Origin: Datisca glomerata
Lineage: Eukaryota > Streptophyta > Magnoliopsida > Cucurbitales > Datiscaceae
Direction: 5' to 3'
Length of the DNA: 64,000 nt
NCBI GenBank assembly: GCA_003255025.1
Contig: QANY01013732.1
Span: 80,639-144,638 of the forward strand
Made by a program: the position numbers and the translations under genes. The notes under the pieces are model-generated. The model searched no databases. It had not been told where the DNA came from and saw only the letters and a program-made list of their open reading frames with translations. Positions 47,521-60,267 of the stretch are shown piece after piece (position 1 is the stretch's first letter; each line of letters opens with the position of its first letter).

Positions 47521-47839
47521 AATTATCCAATATTAATCTTTTTTAGCATCTAAATTTTTTTTAGGTTCTGACTGAGAGATAAAGGCAACATTACCCATAC
47601 TACGAAGTGATGCTCTAGTTGTTACTCCCTTTGTAATATCTCCTACGACAAGTTCTTGAAGATGATATTTCACGAATGTCCAATCTTTTGAAAGCTAGTT
47701 TTGCTCTTCTACAGCCACCTCTTTCGGAAACTCGATGGATTCTTTATTGATTTCTAATTCTTCTATGCTTCTAATAGTTTCATCCACTTGATCAAGAGAA
47801 GCATTAGAAGGTCTAGATTCATAAAAAAACTATAGGCAT

Positions 47840-48974
47840 AGATTCCTACACTACTTGAGTTCTTTTATTATGTAATCTATATGCTTTACTAGTGGTAGAA
47901 TATCCTAAGAAGATTCTAATATCAGATTTTGAATCAAATTTACCATGATTGACTTTATTATTTAAGATAAAATATTTGCATCCAAATACTTTAAAATAAG
48001 AAATATTTGTGATTTTTTTATTGAATAGTTCATAAGGCGTTTTATTTAACATAGGGCGGATATAAACACGAATTATAATATAGCAAGATGTGTTCACAAC
48101 TTCAGCCTAAAAATATGTGGGTAAGTCATGTTCATTTAATATCACTCTTGCCATTTCTTGTAGGGATCAATCTTTTCTCTCAACAACATCATTTTGTTGA
48201 GGGATTCTAGAAGTAGAAAATTCGTGAGAAAACCATATTTTTTGTAAATATCTTCAAATTCTTTATTTTGTAAACTTGCCACCAAATCACTTCTAATTTT
48301 TGAAATCATGAAACCTTTTTTATTTTGCAAAATTTTCTAAATTATTTAGAAGTTTATTACCCTAGCAAATCTTGAAAAATCATCCACTATGACAAACACA
48401 TAGTGTTTACCTATATGACTTGCAATTTTGGAAGGACCAATAAGTCCATATGAAGTAATTGTAGAGGTCTAGTGGTTGACACTGCATATTTTGATTGGAA
48501 AGAACTTTTGACTTGTTTACTCATTTGACACGCATCACAGTTTATCTTTTTCAAAAATAATTTTTGGTAGCCTTTAACAATATCATTTTTTTGAAAGTTT
48601 TGAGCGTAAATCCATACTGGCATTGCTAACTATCATTTTCAAACACAAGAAAACACTTTTCACATGGTTTTGAAATTCTTTTAAGTTTATGGTGTAGACA
48701 TTCTGATCCCTTTGTCCGACAAATAAAACTTTATTGGTTTCTTTGTCAATAATAAGGCATAAAACTTTTTTTAAATAACTCGATAATTTTTATCACAAAA
48801 GTGAGTAATACTAAGTAAGTTATGTTTCAACCCATGTACTAATAAAATCTTATCTATAGCGGGGGAAGAATCATTACTTACAGACCCAATATCGATGATC
48901 ATTCCTTTCTTGTTGTCTCCAAAAGTGACATGTCCTTTCTTTCGACTAATTTTGGTAAGCTTTGTCACGTCACC
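47840..48974 (-). pseudogene. Copia pre-integrase and integrase (broken)
   Basis: Piece 48771-48968 has KKGHVTFGDNKKGMI and LVHGLKHNLLSITHFCDKNY, the pre-integrase link; 48411-48623 has CDACQMSKQVKSSF and PLQLLHMDLL, the zinc-binding and first catalytic region; 48142-48330 covers the core, and 47846-48097 has RPMLNKTPYELFNKK and FKVFGCKYFILN, the integrase C-terminal side. Frameshifts and stops divide the four pieces. Confidence 0.85.
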
Positions 48975-50785
48975 AGTTAGGGGTATTCACGGTTCAGTTC
49001 GTTTAGTTTTTTGGTAAAAAATTAAATTGAACTGAAAATTTGGTTCGGCAGAAATACCAAACCGTGAAATACATATGAACCAAACCGATCTTATTTGTGA
49101 CTTACGGTTCGATTTGTAGGTTTTACAGAGCCATTATGTAAAACTTGGAAGTTTTGATGCACTTATAATTTTTTCTTCTAAAATCCTCGCAGCATGATTT
49201 CTAGCATCATCTTTAATGATTCTTCATCATTTATTCTACCTTCACTTTTATTATATAGAGTCCGAAGAAAAAATGACAAAAGAATGCCAAACATTTCTTC
49301 GAATCACCCCTATTTTCACAAACTCCAGTAGGAATCCCATCCTTAAAACCCATAACTTCTCCAAAGAAATTCGTGTTTCCCGTAAAATTCACCCAATCCT
49401 CCAAATCATTTTCAAAATCCAAGCACTATATCAATCTGAAAGGTTTGACATAGATCTGAAAAAAAAAGAGTGGAAGACAAGAAATTGAAGAAATAAAACA
49501 CATTAAACTCACCAAATGCAACAAATTAGAAAGCACCAAACACACATTCAAGAAGTAGAGAACCTTAGTCGGCATAATGAACTCAGACGAAAAGATGGCA
49601 ATTGAACCCTAATCGGCGATGGAAGGAACTCATGCAGCCGAGATGGGATGGACGAGGTGGAACTCAGATACAGAGATGAAAGAGATGGAATGGAACTCAC
49701 TACTTAGACGCGGAGATGCAAGTGATGGAAGAAGTATGAAGGGAAGCGAAAAGTCAAAAAGGAAGAAGGAGAAAGGAGAAGTAGAATTGATTCATCGATG
49801 GGAAGAAGGAGAAATGAGAAGGAGAATGTAGGAGAAGGCTCAATCGAAGGAATGGAGGAGAAGAACCCTAATCCCATTTTTCAGGTTTTTTTTTACTAAA
49901 CTATACCCCTGGCCTAATTTGGTTGATCGATACCCCAGCCCACACTCCATTCAGAATGAGTTTGTGAGGTTATAAGTTTATCCTTCACCAAACCCCTGCC
50001 CTATACTGTCTATTCATCTTCCATCTCCATCTCTCTCTCTCCTAGAAACCAATTTTCCCTAAACCCATTTTCTTGAAAATCTCCTTCAACATAATCTATA
50101 ACCGAAAATCTAAGAGCTGAATTTATGTTATTTTGCTGAAAAATAATAAAATTCACATAAAACAACAACTAAACACAACAAAAACAATAGACAAAGAGAG
50201 AACGTAAAAAGAGAAACTGTAAAGAGAAAATGAGTTTTGTTAAATTTTGTGGGTTTGATTAACACTGTTAATTTTAATGGGGTTTGTTAATTTTTATAGA
50301 TTTTGTTAATTTTGGTGGGTTTTATTAAATTTGAGAGAGAAAGACAAAACGTAAAGAGTAGAGTAAAGAGTAGAGAGAGAGAGATATAACGTTGAAAAAG
50401 AGAGAGAACGTTGAGAGATAGGGTACATGATACCCGTGTACCCATCATATAGTCTACAAGATGTGTACACGATGGGTACATGTGCATCGTGTATCCATCG
50501 TGTAATCTATAATTTCTAGTTCTATATGTAAGAGTATTCCAGGACTTGTTTAGGTTTTGAATATTTAATTATGTTTAGTAAATATTAATATTCACATTTA
50601 ATACAAGATACAATAATTAATAATCAAATCTAAAAAAATATTATAACTTATAGATGGGTAGACGGGTATCGTGTAGTATACATGATGACTGTATGCGATT
50701 TTTACATATACCCCTCTATGTTAAATTACCAAAAATCTCCTCCCTCTGTACTGCTATCTGTGATTTTTGTATCTCCTCCAGAGTC
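48975..50785. other. Non-coding DNA beginning with a GGTTCGGTT-type repeat
   Basis: At 48975-49110 words such as GGTTCAGTTCG and ACCAAACCG recur, similar in type to 12120-12235, suggesting a small DNA transposon at the broken edge of the Copia. The rest has small frames without known motifs (for example 49231-49422 and 49619-49831) and a GA-rich part near 50330-50410. At 50420-50500 several copies of GTACACGATGGGTACATG-like words form inverted and direct repeats. Confidence 0.45.
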
Positions 50786-50789
50786 AATA

Positions 50790-52068
50790 CTATGTCAAAA
50801 TTCATCAATCTAAATTAATAAATTAAATCGATCCCTATCAATTAATTATTTTTTTTATTTACTAATTATACAATAATTAGAAAATAATAAATTAATTAAT
50901 TTGAACATTAATTTTACTTTTCACTAATTTAGTGATGACGCCCATCATATATGTGGTTGGGAAGTGTACATTGGTACAAATACTTTTTTGGTCCAACTGA
51001 TGTTATTTTTCATTGCTGTACTTATGAGCTACTCCTGAGACCGAATGAACCCATATGAATAAAGTTATGAGATTCATATACTTGACTAATTTATCTTCAT
51101 AAATTCCCGACTTATTTAATCCTGACATCGTACGACTCCACTATAGGTCTGATACTGAATCAACTCTCGATTCATGTGCACTATATTTTCTGTTGGTATA
51201 AATAAACATATTTATTTCATAGTCCATAGAATATTTTATGATGTTACTCTTCATGGATATCAATAACAAGAGCGGAATATAAAATTATTGTTTTACCCAT
51301 TTAGTTATTATTTCCTTATTTTTATTATTGATTGTGAATAAGAAAAACATATCAGTGAAATGTCTCATATAGTTCACAATGTCTTATTCAATGACTCATG
51401 TCATCGAATACTAGGCCTAGTTTATTTATTCACACACTCATCAATAAAGCATAATATGATATTATTGCTATTGAAATCTCACCATGAATTCCAAAGCTGT
51501 GAATCACGCAACTCTAACATAGTTGAATCATGATCCCAACAGTCGAGGTATTATCCAACAATTCGAACTCACTCATTTGGCGTATCAAATATCGCAAGTA
51601 ACTAAGTCGAGATTCGTATTCACCTCAAGATTAAAGTAATTATGAAAATACTTTTAAGGTGTAATAATTATATTTAGTGCTAGATAAACGACTTTGCTCT
51701 AAACTAATTTATTACTGGTCTATTCAACATGTTCCATATCATGTCTAGTTAGAGTCTCCACTCCCATGCCCCAAGACCGGCATCATTTGGTTCAACCTAA
51801 CAGTCGTAATCAGACTCAATTGCTCAGTTGATGTTAAAACTGCGAATAACATTCTGAATTATTTTAGAAGAGTTTGTCTGGAAGACCCCTCTATCTGTAC
51901 TCTTCTTACATTGATAATAGTTCCATGACTTGAGTATATTTTAACCATACTTTAATTAAAGGAAAACTTTCATTTATTCATTAAATTCAGTAATACAAAA
52001 ATGTCAAAGAAATAACTAAGTAATCATAAATAGTTATTACACCATATTTTATAGATATAATTTCAACA
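50790..52068 (-). repeat. Lone Copia LTR matching 37915-39158
   Basis: Shares long blocks with the nested Copia LTR, such as TTTAATCCTGACATCGTACG and CAACTCTCGATTCAT, in the same orientation and order. On the minus strand it starts TGTTGAAATTATATC at 52068. No coding sequence of that family lies beside it, so it is a solo LTR or the end of a deleted element. It has an extra block at about 51745-51860 that the other copy lacks. Confidence 0.7.
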
Positions 52069-55000
52069 CAAAATTTATTCTAGAATAACCGGGTCAACAA
52101 AGATTTCAGTAAGGGACGATATAAACGTTGGGGAAAATTCGCTTTAAGTATTTATTATGTCACTTTGTTTAACGCAATAATCTTCAGGGTTTTAATTTCA
52201 AAAGTTGATAGTAAAACTAGTTTGGTAGAAAAAATAAATGCCACACACAAGAGTAATATTTTTTATGTGAAGTATTTACAAATGGACCATTTGTTTCTCG
52301 TAATATAAAATGATCATCGAATACAATTATCGGTGATTCAATTACGTGCAATTAAATTAAATACAAAATATGATTATTATGTTTAGTTATGCATGGTAAT
52401 TTATAATGTGATGAGTAATAATTAATGATTGCTATGTTGGTCATAAGTAATTTTGTTATAAGTCTATGTAAATTGTATAAAATTACTTAAATGCCCTTTT
52501 AGTTATATATTATTTAAAAAATATTTTGACTAGCACTTCTAACATTGATTTTTAATTAATTTTAATTTATATTTAACTAAATTAATAATGCTAGACTGGA
52601 TTTAAAAAATATTTTTGATTACATTAATAAATTAAGAGATAATAAAATAATATTTTCATGTGAAATTTTAAAATTAATTTTGATTAGTTTTATTAATATT
52701 TAAATGAATTACTATTGTTAGACTAAACTTTAATAAAGTTAATTTTAGTTAAATTAGTAAAATGAATTTTTATTAATATGTTAATTAAAATAAAAAGATA
52801 ATAATAAAATAAATTTCAATTAAAATTTCAATAAATTAATTACGTTGGACTAAATTTTAAAAAAATTATAATCAAATTAATAAAATAAGAGATATAATAG
52901 AAAAATATTTTTGTGTGATTTTTAACATTAATTTTAATTATTTTTATCAATAATTAAATAAATTAATAACGCTAAATTACACAGTAGTAAAGTTAATCTT
53001 AAATAAATTAATAAAAGGAGAGAAAGAATATTTCAATGAGGATAGGAAAGTAATTTTGTTTGATATTAGAATTATAATGACATTATAAATTAAGACTACT
53101 TTCATTTTATTCTGCAATTCAATTACCTAAAAAGATTATAAATTATGATTGCATGTAAATTAAGAATATAGTATTATTTGAAGATTATTTTAAATAAACA
53201 TGATAATTCAATTATAAAATAATTATAATAAAATTATAAATAAAGATAACGTAAAATAAACATGAGCAAAGAGAAAATACCACGTAACCTAGTCCAAAAA
53301 CTTTTCAGACTTAAGAAAGAGATCATAAAATATTTCCGGTCATTCTAATACTACAAAATATATTAAGAGTAGTACAACACACTCTAATTTCTCTCAACAC
53401 ACCACTATTTCTTCGCTCACTATTTCTCTTCTTTTTCACTCACTCACTCTCTTGTCCACTCTCATTTGCACACCATTCACTCTCATGACTCCTCTTTTCA
53501 GCGCGTGTTCGCTTTTCATTTTCAAAGAATTTGGCTCCTAAGAACACAATCCATATCATACTAAAAATATGCATATTGAGAAAAATAATTTTGAATAAAT
53601 TTATTTCATTATTTTTTAAAATCATTAAATTATCCTTCAATTTAAAATTAAATATGACTGTAGAATAATGATACTTTTTAATTATATAATTAATTCACTC
53701 TTAAGTTACATACTTAATGGTTATTTATAAATTATATTTATAATAGCTATTGTAATTTATTATAATAATATAATTTATATTCTAATTCGATATATATTAG
53801 ATGATATTAACAATATATTTTAAATAATTTTAATAAATTATATTTATAATAGTTATTATGATTTGTTGTAATCATATAATTTATATTCTCATTTAACATA
53901 TATTAGATGACATTAACAGTATGTCATCCAAGAAAAAAATATAACTTTGATATAAGAAAAAAATAATTGAATGTTAAAATATGAATAACATATTAATTTA
54001 TATATATGATAAAACTGTAATAAACATGATAAGATTATTTCATCTAATTCTAATTAAGAGAGAGTGTGTGTTATATTGCTAAGCATAATATTTTTTACAA
54101 AAAATATTGTAACGCATATATCAAAAGACTCATGAAGAAAATAGTTTAAACATTAATTAATAAGTGAAATAAATTCTATATTTTTAGAGGCCTTAAAAAT
54201 TGTCTACTATTTTAAATTTTTACATTATAAAACTAAATAAATGATATGATTCAATATTCATTCAAATACCTCTCAAAAGCATCATCTATCTTTTTAATTT
54301 TGATCCTTTTGCTTTCTAATTCTATATAATAGAGTGTGATAAAAATGAATTGCTATGTTAACCTTATTATTTTTTTTTGTGAATTGGCATGACAATGAAA
54401 AATACTTATATATTAATAAAGATAAACAATTTGATCTATGTTAACAATATTATAGTAGTTATTATGATTGGTTGTAATAATATAATTTATGATCTAATAT
54501 ATTGGATGACAGTAAAAATAGATTTTAAACAAATTTAATATTTGAAAAAATGGCAACCGAAATATGATTAACTCAAAAATTTAACATGTGACAAAATTAT
54601 ACACATTTTCTAATGAACTCTTGATGAGACTATTTCATCTAATTCAAATTAAAAGATAAAATCTTAAATTATTATATGTCATATTTTTGATAGAAAATTG
54701 TGAAAAAAATATATTATTAAACTCATATGCTTAATATTTTTATTAAGACCATATAATTTCAAATAAAGATATTATATTTAGTAAAAGATGAAGTATTAAA
54801 AATTAGGTAATAGATTAAATAAATTTCATATTCTAAAAGTTAGATAATAATGTATTTTAATTTTCTTTACCGATAACTATATATTAAATTTTTATGTGCT
54901 GCACGTATAAAAAATTTAGTTAAATTAAACGACTATAGATTTTTAGATTTCTTCCACTTCATCTCATCCATGCATTTAATGTCTTCACTATTCACCCCTA

Positions 55001-55245
55001 TTCACCCCTATTCACCCCTATTCACCCATTTGTTCTCACGCTTCCACTTGCGTTTGAGTAACTCATGTGTTTCAGGGATAAATCATCAAATCAAAACACT
55101 TCTAGCTCTAGTGTAAATAAAGTCTCTCTCAGATTTTCACTCTCATATCAAATCAAAACACTTCATAGATCTTGAAATGAAAACCCACGCCTTCTTTTTA
55201 ACTCCACTCAACATACAGTGTTATCCAATAAATTGTACGAATTAC
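52069..55245. repeat. AT-rich DNA with degenerate tandem repeats, no gene seen
   Basis: At about 52575-53000 a unit of about 128 bp recurs four times (around 52585, 52714, 52842, 52967), each with a GCTAGACTGGA-like word and TAATAAAATAA. At about 53728-53920 a unit of about 108 bp is repeated, with AAATTATATTTATAATAG and ATATATTAGATGA, and a third partial copy lies near 54450. At 54991-55028 TTCACCCCTA is repeated three and a half times. No coding sequence is recognised. Confidence 0.6.
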
Positions 55246-55249
55246 CTAC

Positions 55250-55900
55250 CTACCTTCCTGTGAGTATAATATAAGGATCTATTCTATTATTAACAGGCTC
55301 ATGTGGTGAAATTATATTTTTATTCAGATTTGGAACATGAAGCACCCCGTCAAAATCCTTATCAATCCATTTGTTGTCTAGAGTTTGATTGTTCAAATTC
55401 AACAACTTCACATGAAGTCTTGTTCCCCATAAAGAGCTTACCAAATAGAGGCCGATAAGAAGTAAACATTGTCTATGAGGACATATATGATGAGAACAAA
55501 AAGAATCAAGAATCCAATCCTTATCATCTCCTTTGCTATCATTGACTGAAAGAACATCATTATTATTTTCTTTCATGATTGACTTTCTATTCTTGAAGCT
55601 CCACCTGTGAAACTTTTATGTGCTCATTGCCTTCTATCGTTCAACTTTTATGTGTTACATAAGAGCTTGCGATTCATCATGGTTATTTTTTATTTCCCGA
55701 TCCATCTTCTCGCTAGAGAACAAAACACTTTTTACTTGTTCTACTATGACGATATCTCGTCTAACAAGCAAAAAAGTAAACATTTGCTTATGAGAAGAGC
55801 ATACCAAACTCAGTTGAACAATTGTTTTATCCCTAACGCTTAATTTGACATCGACATCAAATATGTGTAACATTTAATTGCATGTGATATGATATTTCAA
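55250..55900 (-). pseudogene. Copia gag C-terminus and protease fragment
   Basis: The minus strand has, in order, RRDIVIVEQVKSVLFSSEK (gag end, 55655-55873), a decayed Cys-rich stretch, then DKDWILDSFCSHHICPHR (55250-55576). In Copia proteases the motif is WILDSGCSxHM; here the active-site Gly is Phe. LHVPNLNKNIIS follows, the usual link to the pre-integrase. Both neighbours are unrelated, so this is an isolated fragment. Confidence 0.75.
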
Positions 55901-56513
55901 CATATGTAATATTTTATTATGATACATGATTTAAGGCTATATTTATAATAAATGAAAGTATTAAAATGATGATAAGTTAATCAAATTGAACTGATTGCTT
56001 CTTTTCATAACATTTTTATTTTGCATTCAAAGCGAATATATTAAAATTTAAAAATAAAAATCTCTTGATATATTATTAAGTATTAGTGAATTAAAATCAA
56101 CAATTAATATAATAACAAAAATATTTAAGTACTTTTATTAATTTTTATTATGTAAGCCATAATCAGAAATTTCCTTGGATACCTTCCTCAGAATTGTATC
56201 AATCAAACTTGGGAGTATGGTGATAAGTTAGCGAAAAGAACATGTTATTGGCTTTGTTCAAGATGATGGCTTTCTTTGTAGCAGAAGAGAGTGTAGTGGG
56301 GCATCTATCCTTCACCAAGAAGAAGATCATCAAACTACAATTTCCCCCTCAGTGCCATCATCTTCATCTTCCAGAGTCTAAAGTCGTTTACCCATCACAC
56401 TTCTCAATGTCAAACTTAGGCTTTGGCATTATGAACCAACTGACGTTGTGACGGAAGCTTCTATGAAAAAAACAGGTACACAAAATTAGAATCATCCTTC
56501 TAAAAGCTTATAC
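55901..56513. other. Non-coding DNA before the UGT pseudogene
   Basis: AT-rich up to about 56150, then less so. A small frame at 56242-56451 has no recognisable domain. No UGT similarity is seen before about 56514. Confidence 0.45.
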
Positions 56514-56948
56514 AATGGATTTGTGGATGTTGCCTCTGATCTTGACATCCCCTCTGCTACTCTCTGGATTCAGTACATCATTTCAGTCTTGTTCTGTCTT
56601 TTCACTTATTACCATTTTTACAACAAGTTGGTTCCTATTTACTTCCGAAACTCGATCAAACGTCAACTTTCAGTTTGCATTTTATTGAAATACGATGAAA
56701 TCTTAAGTTTTATGCATGCTAATGATCACTTGTGGCTATACGAAGAGCCTTTTTAGGCCAATTCAAGAGCTTGTCAATCTCATTCTGCATCTTAGTGAAT
56801 ACTTTCGAAGAGCTTGAAAAATGAGGTCATTAACTAAGCTCCGCCCAGTCAAGCCAATTGGCTCACTTCTCAAAAACTCAAAATCACCGAACCCAAAAAT
56901 ATTAGCACTGCCCCAGGCGATTGCCTAAAAGCAGAGGATGGTATTGAG
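56514..56948 (+). pseudogene. UGT84-like pseudogene (internal fragment)
   Basis: The sequence matches the middle of UGT genes 1 and 2. It reads GFVDVASDLDIPSATLWIQ, then, after a frame slip, YYHFYNKLVPIYFRN and ILSFMHANDHLWLY. A stop follows near 56753, and the later part (LKAEDGIE at the end) is in other frames. Similarity breaks off exactly where the intact genes continue to the WLNTKP block, so the N-terminal part, catalytic His and the entire PSPG box are missing. It lies 3.3 kb from gene 2, on the opposite strand. It cannot encode an enzyme. Confidence 0.9.
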
Positions 56949-57815
56949 GGTACGTTTGCCCGCCTGTACTTAAAGGCATGATAATAATAATAATTATTGT
57001 GAAGTGTCGACATGAAAATAAGTTTAGACTAATTAATATGTTTTTGCAATTTAATATGATAAATACCACACTAACTAATAATAGCATCTAAGGATTGTAG
57101 ACTAGAAGATTAGATAACAGTAAGTACTATAAAGCAGATGCTTATAAAATGAATGAAATTTGAAAAATCGCTCATGGTATATGTTTACATTAAAAATTGA
57201 TAGGAGAGGTTATAAAATATGGAACGTTCTTATTAGAAGATTCAATATTCAATGTATTAACTAAAGGTACAATGTAATATTTATAACTATTTTATGTTAC
57301 AAATATTTATATGTTCAAAATTCTTCTAAACTCTATTCAGTCAAGCCTATCAACTCATTTCTCAAAAACTCAAAATCACCAAACCCAAATATTACCACTA
57401 TCCCAAGTAGATTACCTAAAGCCTAGGATGGTATTGAGGGTACATTTGACCACCCGTATTAAAATACGGCAATACTAATAAGTATTGTTCTGTGTTTGAT
57501 ATGATAATAAGTTCTGATTAATCAATACATTTCTGTAGTTTAGTAGGGATAAACACCACAATAACCAATAATAGCGGACCATATTGGATGATAGTAAGTA
57601 CTGTAAACATATATGCTTATAGAATGAATGAAATTAGAAAAATTGTTCATGTTATATGTTTACGTTAAAAGTTGATAGTAGAGATTATAAAATATTGAAT
57701 GTTCTTATTAAAAGATTGAATATTGAGTGTAATAACTAAATGTACGGTGTAATATCTATAAGTTATTTTGTAATAAATCTCTCATATGCTCAAATTTCTT
57801 ATTTAATCTCGTTTG
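56840..57815 (+). repeat. Tandem duplication of the UGT pseudogene's end and adjoining DNA
   Basis: Two copies, about 56840-57331 and 57332-57815, are offset by 492 bp: CTCAAAAACTCAAAATCACC occurs at 56869 and 57361. Each unit contains the last 100 or so bases of the UGT fragment, then GGTATTGAGGGTAC and about 370 bases of AT-rich sequence that may be a small DNA transposon. Confidence 0.85.
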
Positions 57816-60267
57816 CCCTCGAACTCTCACTCATACATTCGTGACTCATATATGAATGTTGACAAGATGTAATATCTATAGCAACATATTCTACAAATTA
57901 AGTCAAATACATGGCCAAATACTAAAGTGGATAGTTACATTTTCCTACATAGATGGTTTAAGTTGCAAATGTGGGTGTGATACAGCTGTCAACATGGCCA
58001 ATTGAAGTTAAAAAGAATGACTGATTGAAATTGAACCAGAAAATCGTTATAACCACCTCGAATGACTTATTTTTTATGACCACACTTTAATCGCATAGTC
58101 TAACCAGAAAGTAAACATATACACTACTCAAAACCGAGTAACATGATTAAAGCAACAAAAAATACATAATTTTGAGCAAGGAAAAAAAAGATTTTAGAGC
58201 CCTTGATTGGTTTTAATAAAAAATTTTAAAAGGATAAAAAATTTAGTTGCCCCTTGATAGATCATGGACCATTGAAAAAAATTTAGAGAGCCATGTCTAA
58301 CATTTGTCTAGAACAATAGTTGGACTAAACCATGGTCTAATGAAAACCAAATCCAGTAAAATCTTTTTTTTCCTTTATTATATGAAGTTTTAGGTTTTTA
58401 GTTCTTTTAAATGACCCACTAAGGTCTAGAATAATATTTTAGTTAAATTATGATCCAACAGACATCAAATCCAATCAATAATCATTTTTAAGTAATGATC
58501 ATAAATAAGTCAAGTTGGAATAAATCATAAAAAATAACCACAAGTATGAAAAACATAAAAATGTCAATTGCACGCGCCCCAAAATAAAAAAAATCGCATG
58601 AAAAAAAACTTGGTGTCATCTGCAGGAAAACTACTTCGGTCGTCACAAATTCATATAATATATACCATAAATAAAATATACTGCAGAAATATTTTACATA
58701 TAATGTATATATTATATAACTTTTCGGAACATCGCAGCTGATTGCGCTGGGCGTGAGAGAGTCCGTTTTTTATGCTGAATTTTTTTTTAAGATTTTAGGG
58801 TGATTATCTTTAATTTTCTTTTATCATTGACTATTTTTTTATTTTTTCTTAAAGTGACATAATCTTAACGTTCTTCCAATCTTTTTTTCCTTTATTATAT
58901 GAAGTTTTAGATTTTTAGTCCTTTTCAGTAACCACAAAAATGTTTGAAATATGAACTCTCAAATTGTTTTCCTCTTTGACCTACTTGTTTGATGAATTAA
59001 ACTTCTCTTCATATTTTCAAAATACTTAAAACCTCTCTCTCCCCCTCCCAACCATCCCCAATCATATTATCTCTCTAAGTCCTATTATTTTAATTGAATT
59101 ATTAAGATGAATTTGACTCATTAATTTTATTTTTTTGACAAAAAATTTATTCATTACAGAGAAAGAGTACAAATCTAGATCAAAATAATAACAAGAAAAT
59201 ACAGATTTATCAACAAAAATAAACAAAATCTCAAAAAATTAGCAGCAAACCTTAATAATCAAAATACATAAATTAGCCATGACAATAAGAAAACTAATGA
59301 ACGAATATAGAGGATAATTTAGAGCTTAATTTTGGCTCGTTCTAAGTACCTCCGTCATCCAAAATGTTTGTTTGACTAAAATCGGTTGAAATACACTCTG
59401 TCAAATGATCCAATGAACAATCTAACACAATCGATCACCATAACTTGTAATGTGCTCTAGATCTATAAAAGACAATCACAAAACACATGCTACTGAAAGA
59501 AAACAACATAGATCTAAATCTAGGTGAAGAAAAAATCATCATAAATTTAGATCTAGGTGAAGAAAAAATATTTATTATAAAAGTGAAAAAAACAAAATTA
59601 AAATGATAGAAAAAACTTCACTGAAAATTTAAATCTAAGATCTCTTTCTCATGTGAGTAATGAAAGTGATGAAAGAATAAATCATAGAGAGTAACTAACA
59701 AGGTATGAATAATATTTTCATTAATTTTATTAATTTAAACTAGTGTATATATGTTATTTAGATTGTTTTTTTATAAAAGTTTTAAACTAATTATATATTA
59801 GATGGATAAATATTTGACAAAAAGGAACAACAGGATTGGAGCATTCTCACAATTTTCTAACCATAAATAAAGTAGAGTTGAGTTTTTACATTAAGATAAT
59901 TAATTTTATAAAAAATTATACCGTGACAATTATACGTGAAAAATATTTTATGTTTAGGAAAGAAAGTGATGGCCCTGAATTAAAATCATGGCTATACCTT
60001 TACCAAATTCATTTAGCGATATAGTATTTTCTCTCATAAAAAATATAAAATTTCTTATAATATTCGTTTTCCTTCATTTCTTAAAGGTTTTTTTTGTTGC
60101 CTTACAGATTTTTAAGAGAAAAATATGATTTAAACCCATAAATATTAAGATATAAATATAAAGTTTAATCAACACTGGATGAACTTAATTTAACTTCGTT
60201 TCTTAAATCTTAAAGGTTCAATCAATAATTAAAAAAAAGTTCGATCAATAACAACCGCTCATCTTCG
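57816..60267. other. AT-rich intergenic DNA
   Basis: No gene is seen. CCTTTATTATATGAAGTTTT, preceded by a T-run and followed by AGGTTTTTAGT or AGATTTTTAGT, occurs at about 58371 and 58890, suggesting an old duplication. Another small repeat, TAAATCTAGGTGAAGAAAAAA, occurs around 59516 and 59549. The last part is the 3' flank of UGT gene 2. Confidence 0.5.

Larger units (their letters stand above)
43330..48974 (-). mobile_element. Sirevirus-like Copia element, 5' truncated
   Basis: On the minus strand: pre-integrase and integrase, reverse transcriptase, start of RNase H, an extra downstream frame region, a purine tract (AAAGGGGGAGAAAG near 44135-44150) and one LTR. The RT words SRPDII and GTCQFLGYSHIS, and an extra domain between pol and the LTR, fit the Sirevirus group. 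Gag, protease and the 5' LTR are missing: coding homology ends abruptly at about 48974 next to a repeat. Confidence 0.75.

Noticed and set aside
49619..49831. Small charged open frame starting MEGTHAAEMGW
   Set aside because: Low-complexity, GA-rich coding with no homologue I recognise; likely chance.
54991..55028. Telomere-like short repeat TTCACCCCTA
   Set aside because: The unit is 10 bp and not the plant telomere unit TTTAGGG; only about four copies, a simple minisatellite.
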